Part shown: one piece after another, positions 45,811 through 58,598 of the stretch | How the letters are laid out: every line of letters begins with the position of its first letter | Position numbering within the stretch: the first letter of the stretch is position 1 | Source of the DNA: Nemania diffusa | Lineage: Eukaryota; Ascomycota; Sordariomycetes; Xylariales; Xylariaceae | Direction of reading: 5' to 3' | Assembly (NCBI GenBank): GCA_038501195.1 | Contig: JBBPUQ010000004.1 | Location: forward strand, 3,162,001-3,226,000 | DNA length: 64,000 bases | Position numbers and translations under genes: made by a program | The notes under the pieces: model-generated | Database searches by the model: none | Seen by the model: only the letters and a program-made list of their open reading frames with translations | What the model was told of the DNA's origin: nothing

Positions 45811-47050
45811 TCAATCCTTCGGTAGCTGCTGTATGCTCACGTCTCGTGTAACCATAATGCGATTCATGGGGATCTCACCCCCCTCCCTTAGCAGGTCGCT
45901 GACACCACCGCTTGTTGACCACAGCTGGTCGGTGTCTGACGCCTGTTGATCGGAGCTTGCCAACCTCTGGCGCATGTGAGACAAATGTCTACCGTATACA
46001 CCACGGGATCCGTTCGAGCTTGTGTGAGTCTTAGGCGCGATCCGGCCACCGGTGAAAAGGCGGAACAGCGGATACGTGACAGGCATACAAGCACAGCAGA
46101 CCCCCACGCTGACTTCGACTGTCGAGAGAATAGCCACGGTGACGAAATTCCATGTGGGATCAGCCGTATTAATTCTCGCATTGAATATGACGCGTAGAAG
46201 ACTGATGACGGTGGTACTGTGCAACCCATTAGCGGTCTTTTCCCTCCCTTAGGGGAATGGGCAACTAACATGGCCGCCACTAAGAAGAGAGCAATCAAGC
46301 CAAGCTTGCGCACTAGAGACAGCTTCAGGCTCCATAATAACGGCAGAGGCAGGACAATAATGACAGCGTCGGCAAAGATATTCGGCACATTCGATCCAAT
46401 GACAAAATCGGCGAGCACAAAGCATTTTGCACCGACAATTGTCTTGTCCCATGCGGCGGTAACCGGCGAGCACTGAAAGATGGTTGTGAAGAGCACAGAA
46501 ATACCCCAAGCAAGAACGAAGCCCATCATGCCGTAGCACGAGATCTTGAAGTGTCGATTGATATTAAATAGCCGCAGATACAGCGCCAAGATGGAGAATT
46601 TTATGAGCGTCACGGCAGTCGCGTAGTATAGTTCGCTCAAGTACGTATACTACCATCGCAACGGTTACATTGAGGCCTTTCCTATTGCTGTTGTATAAGA
46701 GGGCACATACCAGGAGATATGGTTCGAGGCTAGTCGTGGGCACGACCTGGATGTGTTTGCCCAACCCATAGCGTATTGCCTCGAGGAGCAATGCAAGTTG
46801 CACTACACATAGAGACTAAGATCTCGACAGTCAGAACTGGAGTCGGATACTTGCATATGCGATGCGAGGGCGGACTTACAGCAGCCACAACAATCAGCCA
46901 ATCGTCGTAACTTATTTTTTGGTGCGTCGCCCTCCGCGCTACTATTCTCAGCGTGACAGCAATCAATGGGAGGACGGTAAAGACAATGAAAACGGCAAGC
47001 AGCTGGGGCGCCTGGTCTCTAGCCAGTTCCTCGTCGCTCAAGGTAGCCAT
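45811..47050 (-). CDS. Fungal rhodopsin-like seven-helix membrane protein (SAT4/PF20684 type)
   Basis: Four exons on the minus strand: 47050-46880, 46815-46711, 46649-46270 and 46216-45811, giving 353 residues. The start MATLSDEELARD is followed by seven hydrophobic helices: LLAVFIVFTVLPLIAVTLRI, then RATHQKISYDDWLIVVAA, RYGLGKHIQ, YTYLSELYYATAVTLIKFSI, then the CYGMMGFVLAWGIS helix, VPNIFADAVIIVLPLPLLW and ADPTWNFVTVAIL. The motifs DDWL, RYGLGKH, LYLRLF and F.C.P in FQCSPVTAAWD define the PF20684 family, common in Pezizomycotina and often found in secondary-metabolite clusters. The function is unknown. The third donor is GTTAGT, chosen because it alone keeps phase into ITTVISLLRVIF. Located between the ACP-methyltransferase and OMT1 genes. 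Confidence 0.82.
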
Positions 47051-48242
47051 GGACTGTCGAGCCGTGATAACGAGATGATGATCTACCGTAGCCGTGATCT
47101 GGGGGGCACTATTAGTACGTGCTGTACTTATATGTTGTGAGTAGCATGTACGAGAAATCAACCACTTGTACCAGGTGACATGTATAAATTTAATATGGCT
47201 TATGACATTTTGGCATTTTGGGGCCACCTAGACTTTATGACGGCGGGAGACCTGCCCGCAGCCCTGCTGTGACTGAAGACAACTATTAATGGAATTGAAC
47301 TCGAACCAGGCTATCATGCTATCCTGCGTGCGAAGCGGGAAAGCCTTTACAGCTGTTTGTTCGAGAGCGTAAGCCCTACCCTGGTCTACCTAGGTAGTCT
47401 AGGTACCTACCTATAGGGGGGGACCCCTTTTCATGACACGCTGGAACTAGATTGTGGGCCAGGTCGCCGAATTTCTCGTCATTCTGCTATGCATAGTATA
47501 ACAACTACATATTATTAACAGAAATTCAAGCCGGAACGGAGCTTTCTGTTTTATTATAACATTGCTATGGTATCGTGTTTTCTTGTGGCATCGCGTACAA
47601 GATAACATCGTATACCTAGATCAACTGAGATGATCCAGCCTGCATATCGTTGGAATAGATACTGCGACATTCCTGCTATGTAACAGTGTGTCCTAAAACC
47701 GGGTTCCCCCTGTAGGTTAGGTATTTATGTAGTCTGACACCGGACGCTAGAGGACACTAATAGTAGATCTATGTTGCGGGGCTGCAAGGCGCGCTTAGCG
47801 TGGAGTGGCGTCTTTATACAGTGGAGAACATGGACTCGGTACGGTTCCGGTGAAACCCAGGCCCGTGCCATTCCATGCAAGGCACTCCTAACAGTATACC
47901 GCATCTGATGATAACCGCGTGTCTCCCGGTCCCGAAGGAATCAAAATACCTCTACAATATTAGAGACTCCAGTGCACGTTGGTCCCTAACCTACCTAGGT
48001 AGTTATGAGCCTGCAGACTCGGAGATTCCCCAGCATCTATCCGATCACATTACGACGCCTATTTAGGTAGCTATTAGTTTCGCTGGTTCCTGCATCTGCC
48101 TTGTCTCCGACTGCACGCTAGATTCATTCAGGAGTCTGCAATAAAGACACTTACGTTTTCGCTCCGAGTACGCTGGTGGCCGCCGTTGTGCTGTACACTA
48201 CACTACGTAGTTGTCCCGAGTCCTGACCCAAGTATTCTTAAA
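47051..48242. other. Intergenic within the polyketide cluster (divergent promoter)
   Basis: Divergent region between the membrane-protein and OMT1 genes. CCTAGGTAG-type palindromes occur near 47388-47408 and 47990. No gene is supported. Confidence 0.45.
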
Positions 48243-49576
48243 ATGCCGTCTTTGACCTCCTTGGCCGAGGGCATTCTCGCTCGGGCCAAAAAGCTTGACA
48301 CTTACCTCGAGGCCCACAATATTGCCTACCCATCATTCGACGACGACACGCTCGATCAGTTGCCGGATGAACTCCAAGATGAGCGCTGGGCACTTGCCAA
48401 CGACGTCAATGAGCTGAAGCAACTGAGCCGAGGCGCCGCGCAGGGCACCTTGGACTGCGCACTCAACGTGAGTGGTAACCTAGGCTATTTCCCCCAAGGA
48501 GTATAGGGAAAATCCAGTGTAACACCTCGTTGAGACAGTGGACTGACGCCCTCGGCCTACGCGTTGTGTATCGTTACAAGCTAGCCAACGCTGTGCCTCT
48601 TGACGGCACTGCGTCCTATGCCGAGATCGCCGCCGCATCCGGCCTCAGGGAGGACCTCTGTCGCCGGTTCATTCGCCTAGCCATGGGCAGCCACATCTTC
48701 ACCGAAGACGTGGACACGCAGCGTGTGCGGCATACAGCGTCTTCCCGACGCCTGGCCACGGACCCGGGCTTCTCGGATGCGGTCGGCCTAGAAATAGACG
48801 ACCTCGGGCCTGCGTCATCCAAACTGATCGACGTGTGGGAGAAGTACGAGCAGGGCGCGCCCGAGCCTGACCAATCCGCCTTCTGCATGTTCAACGAGAC
48901 TGACAAGCCCATCTTCGCCTTCCTGGCAAGCCAGCCCGAGAGGGCGCGGCGCTTCGGCGGCGCTATGCGGCACTTTACCAGAGGTGACTCCTGGGATCTG
49001 CGACACATGCTAGCGTCGTTTAACTGGCCGTCCATCGACCAGCCTGGTGCGCGAGTCGTTGACATAGGGGGTGGCAACGGCCAGATTAGCCAGTATCTTG
49101 CGCGTCACACAACACACGTGCGCTATATCGTCCAAGACCTTGCCCATGTGGTATCGCAAGCACCTGCGCAGCTACCCGGCGATCTCAAAGACCGCATCGA
49201 GTTCGTGGAGCACGACTTCTTCAAGCCGCAGACCATCGACCCGCCGCCGGCTGCGTTCCTACTGCGCTATGTCTTGCACAATTGGGCTGACAAGTACGCG
49301 GCCCGTATTCTTCAGGCTCTCGTACCGGCTATGCGCAAGGGCACTAAGGTGCTCATTTACGAGTACGTGCTCGAGGACGGCCCTGTCACCAATCTCTCGG
49401 GCCGCTTCGGTTTTCAGATGGATGCTATCATGGCGACCGCCTTCAACGCACAGGAGCGCACTGCTACCGAGTACGGGCGGATTCTGAAGGAGGCAGACCC
49501 GCGGTACGTAGTAGAGGCAGTGTGCCGGCCAGAAGGTAGCACCATGAGTATCGTAGAAATCGGCTGGAAGGAATAG
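48243..49576 (+). CDS. O-methyltransferase 1 (SAM-dependent, COMT-like)
   Basis: Two exons, 48243-48467 and 48539-49576, giving 420 residues. A class-I SAM-dependent O-methyltransferase of the plant COMT/fungal PF00891 type, expected to methylate a phenolic hydroxyl of the polyketide. The N-terminal dimerisation helices contain IAAASGLREDLCRRFIRLA, a winged-helix-like segment. The SAM site is VVDIGGGNGQISQYLA at about 252-267. The catalytic His lies in LRYVLHNWADKYAARIL at about 323-339. The downstream FQMDAIMATAFNAQERTATEYG block is typical. The intron has standard GTGAGT...CAG ends. Its position between the PKS and the separate CMeT makes it a tailoring-gene candidate. Confidence 0.88.
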
Positions 49577-50504
49577 ATGGGAAACTAGACAGGGGTGTAT
49601 TCGAGGTAACGGCTCAGGTCCCCCAAGAGTTCAATCATACTGTCAATTTATAGACATCTATCCCTAGATACGATAAATGATAGCGGATTATGTTACTCAA
49701 TCGCAGCACTAGAGTCGAACAATTTGCAGCGTAAGCGATGTCATCCATTAGAAGCAGTACGCACGTTTATTGTCTATACAATCCTAGCCCATCCTGGGGT
49801 TATTTTTATTTTAGTTATCAAGCGATGCGATAGTGCTTCATTGAGGAGAAAACGAACGCGAAAAATCAAACGCGCTAACCAATCCTTCCATGCTACTCTT
49901 AGGGACGTGTATAGAAAAAAAAGAAAAAAGGATACGTAAACGATACGGTTATACCTTAAAAGTGTGTTGTAGAGAGTACGTAGTTGGTACTTAACATAGA
50001 ATAGGAGTAAGTAGCTAGATATATCTAGGCCTAAGCTTAGTAGTCTTAATGCGGCCTAGCTCGGGAACCCATGTTATAAGCGAGCCGAAGCGAAAACTAC
50101 CATTAGCGTTGTTAGCAACCAACATATACCCCATTTGGTGTCGATGCATGGAAATGTCACGATTGGTTAAAGTGCATGTTGTGGGCTAGCGGATTTCAAT
50201 TCTCCCTTCATCATGAAATTCCTCTATATGCAGTATCATATGCAGTACTACAGTATCTAATGCACGATATGTTTCCTTTTTCAAATACTGATTTTTCTTC
50301 TGCTAGACGGCAACCCGGTTTAGGAATCGGTGGCTTACACCGAGGAATTCTCCTTGTAAAGATGAGTGAGATGTAGGGGCGGCGCTCGCGTATGAGTATA
50401 ATATCATATTTCCCTTCATAGTGGAACGCTCAATGGAGAGCTTACACTCTTCATTTTCCGATACGTGACCCCAATTCCCCCGGTACTGCTTCGAATTGGT
50501 AAAT
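49577..50504. other. Intergenic, PKS promoter
   Basis: Between OMT1 and the PKS start, both on the plus strand. AT-rich; no RNA gene or repeat recognised. Confidence 0.4.
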
Positions 50505-53500
50505 ATGGCAGCTACGGCTACAGTCTTCTACTTCGGCGATCAGTCCGTAGAACCTCATGTCTCCCTGATCGACCTTGTACGCGAGATACCAAATTCAAAT
50601 TTGCTCGGTGCTTTCCTTCGCTCCAGCTTTGATGAGCTGCTATCTGCTGTTGCTTCCCTGTCTCCCAAACACAGACAACTTTTCCAAGGGCGAGACTTTG
50701 CTCAGCTAGCAGACCATGTCCAGGTCCATGAGATTCGTCATGCCGCAATAAGCTCCGTGTTAAGTTGCGTAGCCCAGCTAGGGTGGCTGTTAATGTATGA
50801 CTTGGCTTCTATACTCATTTAACTCAATATCTTGTTGCTTATACCACGTGCGCAGACATCGTGAACGCAATGTGGAGGCTTGGCTACACGAAGCACGTGC
50901 AGTCGTAGGCATTTGCACTGGTAACTTGGCCGCTCTGACTGCCGTCGTGGCTATTTCAGATAGCGATATTCTACGCTTGGGTCCCGTCATGGTTTCGATC
51001 TCTCTCCGACTCGGCATCGAAGTGTCACGCCGAAGCTATGCTCTAGAGGCCTCCTCTGAATCGTGGTCCGTAGGGGTATCAGGAGTTGCTATGAAGACTA
51101 TTGAAGAAGAGCTGCGCCAATTCAATGATTACCGGGTTAGTTGTTACATAATTCGTTTTTATTTGACACTCCTAATAGCCAGAAGATTATTCCAGGTTTA
51201 AAGCAAGTCTATGTCAGTGCATATTCAGCTTCATCCGTTACCCTGAGCGGACCTCCAAGCCTACTCCAGGCATTCATTTCTTCGGGAACCCTTCGTGCTG
51301 CCCGCAAACTTCCTTTACCCATATACGGAGCTTATCATGCCGAGCATCTTCCTCTGCCGGACCTGGATTATATCATGGGTGATTCACCTCTCCTTGAACG
51401 GCCTGTACAAGCTACTGGATCGATACTTCACCCGAAGACGACCCAGTCTCAACCTTTTCGAGAGTTATTACAGCTAGTTCTCCAAGAGGTCTTACAGCAA
51501 CCTTTAGATCTTGACAATATCATTCGTTATATTTCTCGCGATACAGCAGACCACGACGTGCATTTGACTTCAATTGGACCGGCCCGTATGAGCAGCCTTG
51601 AACGGGCGCTACAGCCAAGTCATGTCAGCCGGCTAGGGTCCCGTCAACTGCAATCTCCTCAAAGCAACTTGTCCCTCCTCGATAATAGTGAATCAATTGC
51701 CGTCGTTGGCATGGCGGGTAGGTTTCCTGGAGCGGAGAGTGTGGACGAGCTGTGGAAAACCTTAGTGGAGGGAAAGGATCAACATCGACTAGTAAGTTCC
51801 AGGTTCATTTACGCAGTTCCTTACTAACAGCCCTTAGATTCCAATCGACCGTTTCGATGTGATGTCACATGTTGACCAAACAGGGAAGGTAAAAAATACC
51901 AGCTTAACGCCTTATGGCTGCTTCTACGATGGCGTGGGAAACTTTGATATTGCGCTGTTTAAAATGTCGCCTCGCGAAGCAGCCCAGACAGATCCGATGC
52001 AGCGACTTATGCTACTGACAGCCTACGAAGCCCTGGAATCAGCTGGTTATTACGATACCGGTGATTCCGATTCTCGTCCGAAGAACGGCACGTTTTATGG
52101 TGTTGCGGGTGATGACTATCGTCAAGCAAATTCGAGCCAAGATGTCGACATCAACTACATCACAGGAGGAACGCGTGCATTTGGGCCCGGGCGTGTCAGT
52201 TACTATTTTGGCTGGGAAGGCCCGAGTATGAGCGTTGACACGGCGTGCTCTGCTAGTGCTGTAGCTATGCATCAAGCCATCATGAGCCTCAGGCTCAGGG
52301 ATTGCGACGTCGCGCTATCGGGAGGCGCGAACTTACTAACCTGCTCCGACATGTTTGCTGGGCTGAGTCGTGCTAGGTTCGTCAATACAACTGGACCCTG
52401 CAAGACATTTGACGAAACCGCAGATGGCTACTGCCGAGCGGATGGGTTTGCAACTGTTGTGTTCAAGCGGTTCGGGGACGCCATTCGTGACAAGGACAAT
52501 ATCCTCGGCGTGATTCGGTCCGTGGAAACGAATCATGCAGGCACCGCTATCTCTCTCACCCATCCCGAGGCGGAAACCCAGATCGCACTGTTCCGGAGTG
52601 TGCTTTCTGCTGCGGGGATGACCATTGACGAGATTGACCATATTGAGCTCCATGGCACTGGGACACAAGCTGGCGACCTGGCCGAATCAACAACCGTCGC
52701 CGGCTTGCTCAGCCGATCACGCCCTCGAGATCGCCCGCTGACAATCAGTTCAGTCAAGCCCAACGTCGGCCACTCGGAAGCGGCATCCGGGGTGACCTCA
52801 TTGATCAAGGGGTTGCTTATGTTACAGCACCAAGTAATCCCTCGGCATATTGGCATCAAGACACGTATCAATCCTAAGCTCCCTGCATTTGAAGAGTTGG
52901 GCATCGTGGTGCCTCGAGAGAATATGTGTTATCCAGCGCTAGCCACCGATGGCAAGCGACGAATGCTGGTGAATAATTTCAATGCAACCGGTGGGATGAC
53001 TGCCATGTTGTTGGAAGAGCACAAGGCCAGTCCCCTGTATGCTTCAGATACGCGGACACATTACCCCATAGCGATCTCAGCTGCAACGGTAACGGCGCTG
53101 AATAGCATCTTGACACGGCTATTGGAGTACCTACAAGTCAATCCCGGGATAAACCTCTCCCATCTCTCTTATACCCTCACGGCGAGACGGCTGCATCATA
53201 AACACCGTTTCGCGTGTGTTGTACAGTCACTAGATGAGTTGATCCTTAGGCTCAAAGCAGAGCTCGCAGCCCCAAGAGCGATGCAAGGAGAGAAGCCATT
53301 CAGTGTATTCATTTTCACGGGTCAGACCTCTGCTCTCCCTCGAGCGAAGGCCCTCTTTGATACGAATGCGACTTTCCGCAGCCACATCCGTCACTCAGAC
53401 CAGCTATGTCGCGAGATGGGCCTGCCCTCCTTCATTGATGTTATCACAGGTGCACGCGAGGGTTCTACATGTGTCCAGTTGCATCTAGCTCTCGTTGCGC

Positions 53501-55848
53501 TTGAAGTCGCACTAGCTTCTCTCTTCCAGTCGTGGGGAATCCAGTCCGACGCAGTCATAGGTCACAGCTTAGGTGAGTATGCTGCACTTTGTATTTGCAA
53601 CGTACTTAGCCTTGCCGACACTCTCTGGCTCGTGGGCAAGCGCGGGATCCTACTCGAGTCGGCTTGCGAGAGTAACGAATACTCGATGGCGGTGGTAGCC
53701 ACCCCTGTTGCTGCTGCAGCTAAGCTGCTTCGAACTTTTCCTCGCTGCGAGATTGCTTGTTACAACTCGCCTCAACAGACAGTTTTTAGCGGCAAGGACG
53801 CAGATGTTGACTCCCTACTATCCCATCTAGTATCAGTAAATATCAAGGCTACAAAACTGCACACGTCTTACGGCTTCCACTCGAATCAAATGGACAGTAT
53901 CCTCAAAGATTATCGACAAGTGGTCCAAGGAATTTCATTCCAAAGGCCTACCGTAACGTTCATTTCTACACTCCTTGGTGAAGTAGTAAGGGATGAAAGC
54001 AAGCTATGTGTTGACTATCTTTGTCGGCAGACTCGGGAGCCGGTGCGTTTCGAGGATGCTCTCTATAAAGTCGAGACATGGCTGGAGAGCGGACAGAAGG
54101 CCCTCTGGATTGAGCTTGGGCCCGTGCCAGCTTGCCTGCCCATGATTTCCTCTACTCTCCATGCAAAGCCAAGTGCACTGACCGCCGGACTCGATCCGAA
54201 GCAACCAAATTGGGCCACTGTTAGCAAAGTCTTAAGCATGTATTATACCAGCAATGGGTCCGTGCGATGGGATGAGTATCACAGGGAGTATCTAAATTGT
54301 TTGCAATTGCTCCAGTTGCCCTCGTACCCATTCGACCTAAAGCGATATTGGATCCAGTACGATGGCGACTGGATGATCCGCAAGAATCAGAAACTAGTAG
54401 GCGAAACCACAACAGCTCTTTCGACGGTGAAGTTAGAGAGCACTACCTTACACCGCATTGAAAGTGACTCGACTGAGAGGGGTGTTCGAAAGCTCATGTT
54501 TTCCACTGAACTTGCTCATGGAGGACTAGAAGACCTGTTTCAATGTACTAAAATCGGCGGAAAACCAATGTGCCCTAGCTCTATACTCGTCGACATGGCT
54601 ATGGCTGCCGCTTCTCATCTTTATAAGAAGTCAGGTGAAGCCTACACAACTATGGGAGTGCTGGATCTGGAATTCCCCTATGGATACGCACCGGTAAGTA
54701 TGCTCTCGCTCAGGACGGTAGCTACACAGTTTCCTACAGATACCAATGAGGTCCAAGTCTCAATCATATTGCCCATATCTGGCAAGAGGATGGAGCTTGT
54801 AAGATGCAAAATAGTCTTTAGTGATGGCGAAGACTGGGTGTCAGAAGCTAACAGCATCGCGTATCTGTATCAATCCCGTATAGATCTGGTCCAGTTTTTA
54901 ATGGCCAACGGGCAAGGGTCTCATCTGATGCGCCCTGATACGCATCAATTCGTTGCATACGACGACTCATCTATTGCCATTGAAGAAATCATCCTCAGTG
55001 CCAGTACTCTTGAGGCTGTCGGAAAGCTTCATATCCCGCCTGATACAGGTAAATATGTGTGCAGTCCGCAGTGGCTAGAAGCATTGATTCAACTTGCGGC
55101 CATTCGGCTGAACTATTCGCATCAATCTCAGCATGTATGTTACGGTTGGAGTAAGATGCAGTCACTAATGCCATTGGAAGCCGGCAAGACCTACCGAGCC
55201 CACGTTCGCATGGTGCAGTATGGCCAGTCCGGCGCCATGGTCGGCGATGTTCATGTACTAGACGGAGACGGATTCGCTGTGACTGTGATCAAGCATCTGA
55301 TTTTCCGGCCAGACCAGACGGATACCAAAGCCATACCCAACATGGGACACGCACACAAGGCTCAGCAGGTGCTCAGCATGCACCACTCGCAAGATCCTAG
55401 GCCAAGTTCCGATACAGAAAGCCAGGGGCCGCCGCCACGCACTGCTCTTGAAGAGAAGTTAGAGGGTAGTAGCGCAACGACCTGCGCAGCGGGCTCTCGC
55501 GAGATGAGTCCTAAAAGAGATACACATGGCGGACTCGCGAGTTACCCAGTAGTCTCGCCAGCACTCGAAGAACCGCAGAATGGCCAACCCCTACTCACAA
55601 ACGCAAAATCTGACGTCAACTTCGAGACTATCATTAAAATCCTAGCTACTGAGATAGGCGTGGAGCCGGAATGCCTTACTGACGATCTTTCACTGCAAGA
55701 CCTCGGTGTCGACTCAATCATCGAAATATCAGTTGTTTCTCGTCTCCAGGAGTATATACCAGAGCGTCTCCCTCCAGCGTTCTTGATGAAAAACAATAAC
55801 ATTCCAAAGCTGAGGGCCTTTTTCGAGGGTTTGGTCGGCTCTATATAA
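50505..55848 (+). CDS. Non-reducing iterative type I polyketide synthase, SAT-KS-AT-PT-ACP, no release domain
   Basis: Four exons, 50505-50794, 50856-51135, 51183-51791, 51838-55848, giving 1729 residues. Domains: SAT at 1-340 (VVGICTGNLAAL with the catalytic Cys; YGAYHAEHLPLPD with the His). KS at 361-800 (VDTACSAS with Cys530; ELHGTGTQAGD; NVGHSEAASG). AT at 880-1190 (GHSLGEYAA with Ser970; YGFHSNQMD). PT at 1260-1540. ACP at 1655-1725 (LQDLGVDSIIEI, Ser1686). The PT motif HxxxGxxxxP reads TKIGGKPMCP, with Thr1297 in the His place, and WLDS reads WLEA, with Glu1474 in the Asp place. The protein ends right after the single ACP, with no CMeT, thioesterase or reductase. KS, AT, SAT and ACP residues look intact. 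It probably makes an aromatic or pyrone polyketide together with the ACP-ACP-CMeT protein at 42887-44674. Confidence 0.92.
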
Positions 55849-58598
55849 TTTGACAGCTTAGTTACAGGTGGATGGTAAACGGAACGTGTAGAAGGCACAC
55901 GCCGCACTTTGGAGACTGACATGTGGCCACAATAGCATTTCCAAAGAATTTACTTGTATTCAAAATAGTCTTGCTAAATCAAAGCAATTGATAGAATTTA
56001 AAGTGAGAAATCTGCCTAACTAGCTGAGTAAAAACAGTTCTCTAAAAAAAAAAAAAAAAACCCTGCTTGAAATGAATAGAACAACGATTTCGATTTGTTA
56101 CCGATCTCTCTCTCTCACGGTCTAGGCTCTTAAAGCCCAACCCAACCTAAGGGTCTATGTGTTGGAATTGAGCCTCCAGATACAAGCCACGGGCTCGTGT
56201 CTGAGAGGCGCGTATTGATTATATAAGCGTTGTGGCTAGTTGTAAGTGGTCTGTGCGCCCACTAAAAGGAGCTTGCCAGAGAATTACCGCAGATACGAAA
56301 CACGCAGTCAGCTAAATGACTGTAAACTTAATTTAGGCGTGGACCACGTGGCGCTTTGTTTGATAGGATATTATCTACATACATGGTAAGTATAAGAATA
56401 TAAGAGTACAGCTATGTTAATATTTTTTAAGGGGCGCTGTCATGGTGTGCTTGGCGGTGGGTGGAGAGACGAGTAGACCCGGATTCTTTATTAAGAAATG
56501 CAAGGCCCCTACTAGCGTGGTTCGGCTGTTTAATTTTTAGCCTCAGTTCTGTTTTAGGAAACAATTAAAGGTGGTGCATATTAATGTAACTACAGGTTGT
56601 ATACACAAAAAAAATATCAATTAAGCTAGAATATAACTTAAATGCGTTACCGGTGGAACGGTCTTGCTCCCGGCAGTGGCCCCGACGGTAACTCTCGAAA
56701 CGACTTAAGTCACCACACCGGGGACCACCACGGTAACGACCAACACTGCGACTCACAGCCCAGCCTCTCTGACGGGGTTTTTGGGATAACGTTTCTACTT
56801 TGGGCAGTAGGTCTGCTTAGAATTATCAGTACTATCTAATGGAGACTCCTTCGGCAACCATACCTCCCGCTACGCGTTATATCCTTCCGTCAACAAGCAA
56901 CTGCTTATTGAACTCTCCAGACGGAGACTAGCATTACTCACATTCAGTTAGACATATAGTATAGAATCACGTTTTCTACTACTTCGATCATATGGGGTGC
57001 CTGCTACGAGTGAATGTGGTGTGGGGGAACCTGCTTTTGCATCATAATAGTAGTTCCAGTTATGAACATCTAGCTATATGGAGAGCATTCTTCTCAAGCC
57101 ATGTTGATTCTTCAGTGGGTACACATGCTACAACTTAAGCACGCCATTAAGCGACATCCCCAAAGCGATGCGACTGGAAGCATAAGTTCTATTATATAGG
57201 TCAAGGGCAGACGCCTTCTGTATACGTGATGCCACACAGTATATCTCAGATTTACACACCGAACCCTTGCGGGCCGCTTTAGCGCCACCTCTTTCGAAGA
57301 GTTGTTGTCCTTGCATCCTGTTTCCTCGCAAAGAGGTAGGGCAATTGACCAGTAGTCTGTTACTATCATGCGTTGTTGATCCGCAGAGATCCGAACCAAC
57401 CGCCTGTGACAGGTATCATGTACTTCTATATCTAGTACAGCTTACTTTAAGTACGTCTTTTATCTAGGTACATAAACTTGCCTATGTTTCAACTCAGAAT
57501 GTATACGCAGGACTTATAAACAAGATCAAGAGACTACTTTCAACAAATACAGGCCGTTCCAGATGCGATTCGTTTACAATGAATCTCCATCTCCTGGGAC
57601 AAATTACCAAATCATTTTACCTGCATTCTGCTCTACTGTGAATTAAACTGTGAATGCCAAAATAGCATATCATGCTCCCCCTTGTCTATCACTGTTATAC
57701 TCGTTACTCAATATTTCATTATCTGTCGAATATAGCACAGTAGTGGTTGTTCAGAAAGTCATGGGCGAATCATCCCAGATTTTCCAATAGGGCCGCTCTG
57801 AAATCATGAACAACGATCAGTCCAATTTTCTGCGAGATGAGGCATTTGATTAGGCATCTGAAGCAGAGGTAGAGGCAAATCATCCCAGAAGCTAGACACG
57901 CACGGATGCGCAAAATATTGTCACGAGTCCCGGTTCTTGTGCTCTAAGCGATACTTGCATCGACAGTCAGCGATGTTCGACGTGGTGGTTATCGATGCAT
58001 GTATGTATATCACGATGAGACCAACATAAACACGAGCACAACCACCACAGAAGTAAATACCTTCCAATACAGGATGCGTATCTGACGCCAAGCCATGAGT
58101 GATCTAATAAGCGAATCCCGTGTTGCCTGTGCTTTGTGCACTCCTTGCCATGTAAGTCGATGGAGATAGGGATGCCCCCATAAGAGGGCGTCAACTTCTG
58201 GTTCATTGATCTGTTTTGTTGATCTCTACTACAAAATGAGCAGTAATTGTACGTACGCCGTACCTATGCAGGAGCTTTATCACCTGATTACACCCTTGGC
58301 ATCATCGCATAGCCCACTTTTTCTTCACGATATCTACCTGAAGTCTGGGCAGAGAGTACCTAGAACGGACAGAAGATTGACCTCCTAGCAGGAGGGTAAT
58401 TATCCCGCTTACTGCATTATGTTCTGACATGTGTAATCAACATCGCTATAATTGGACCAGGATTCATGAATAGGATCTGTTTAGGTGGAGTACTCGTTGT
58501 ACTGCGAGCCAAATCGAGTAATTACACTAGCTCTAGGCGTATATTTGCCGGCGCGAAGTAATGTTATTACCCCGCGTTACCGGGGTCCCCTGGCGTCT
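55849..58598. other. Intergenic between PKS and OMT2
   Basis: 2.7 kb containing dispersed-repeat copy 2 directly after the PKS stop. A stretch at about 56640-56800 reads as Thr/Val/Pro-rich in one broken frame; it may be a cell-wall-protein relic but is too short to call. The rest is AT-rich with no supported gene. Confidence 0.45.
55875..56090 (+). repeat. Dispersed repeat, copy 2
   Basis: Same-orientation copy of the repeat at 17337-17540. It is interrupted by a run of about 18 A at 56044-56061 that copy 1 lacks. It begins only about 27 bp after the PKS stop codon. Confidence 0.6.

Noticed and set aside
56642..56839. Thr/Val/Pro-rich possible cell-wall protein remnant
   Set aside because: Only about 60 codons, broken by stops in the relevant frame; too weak to call.
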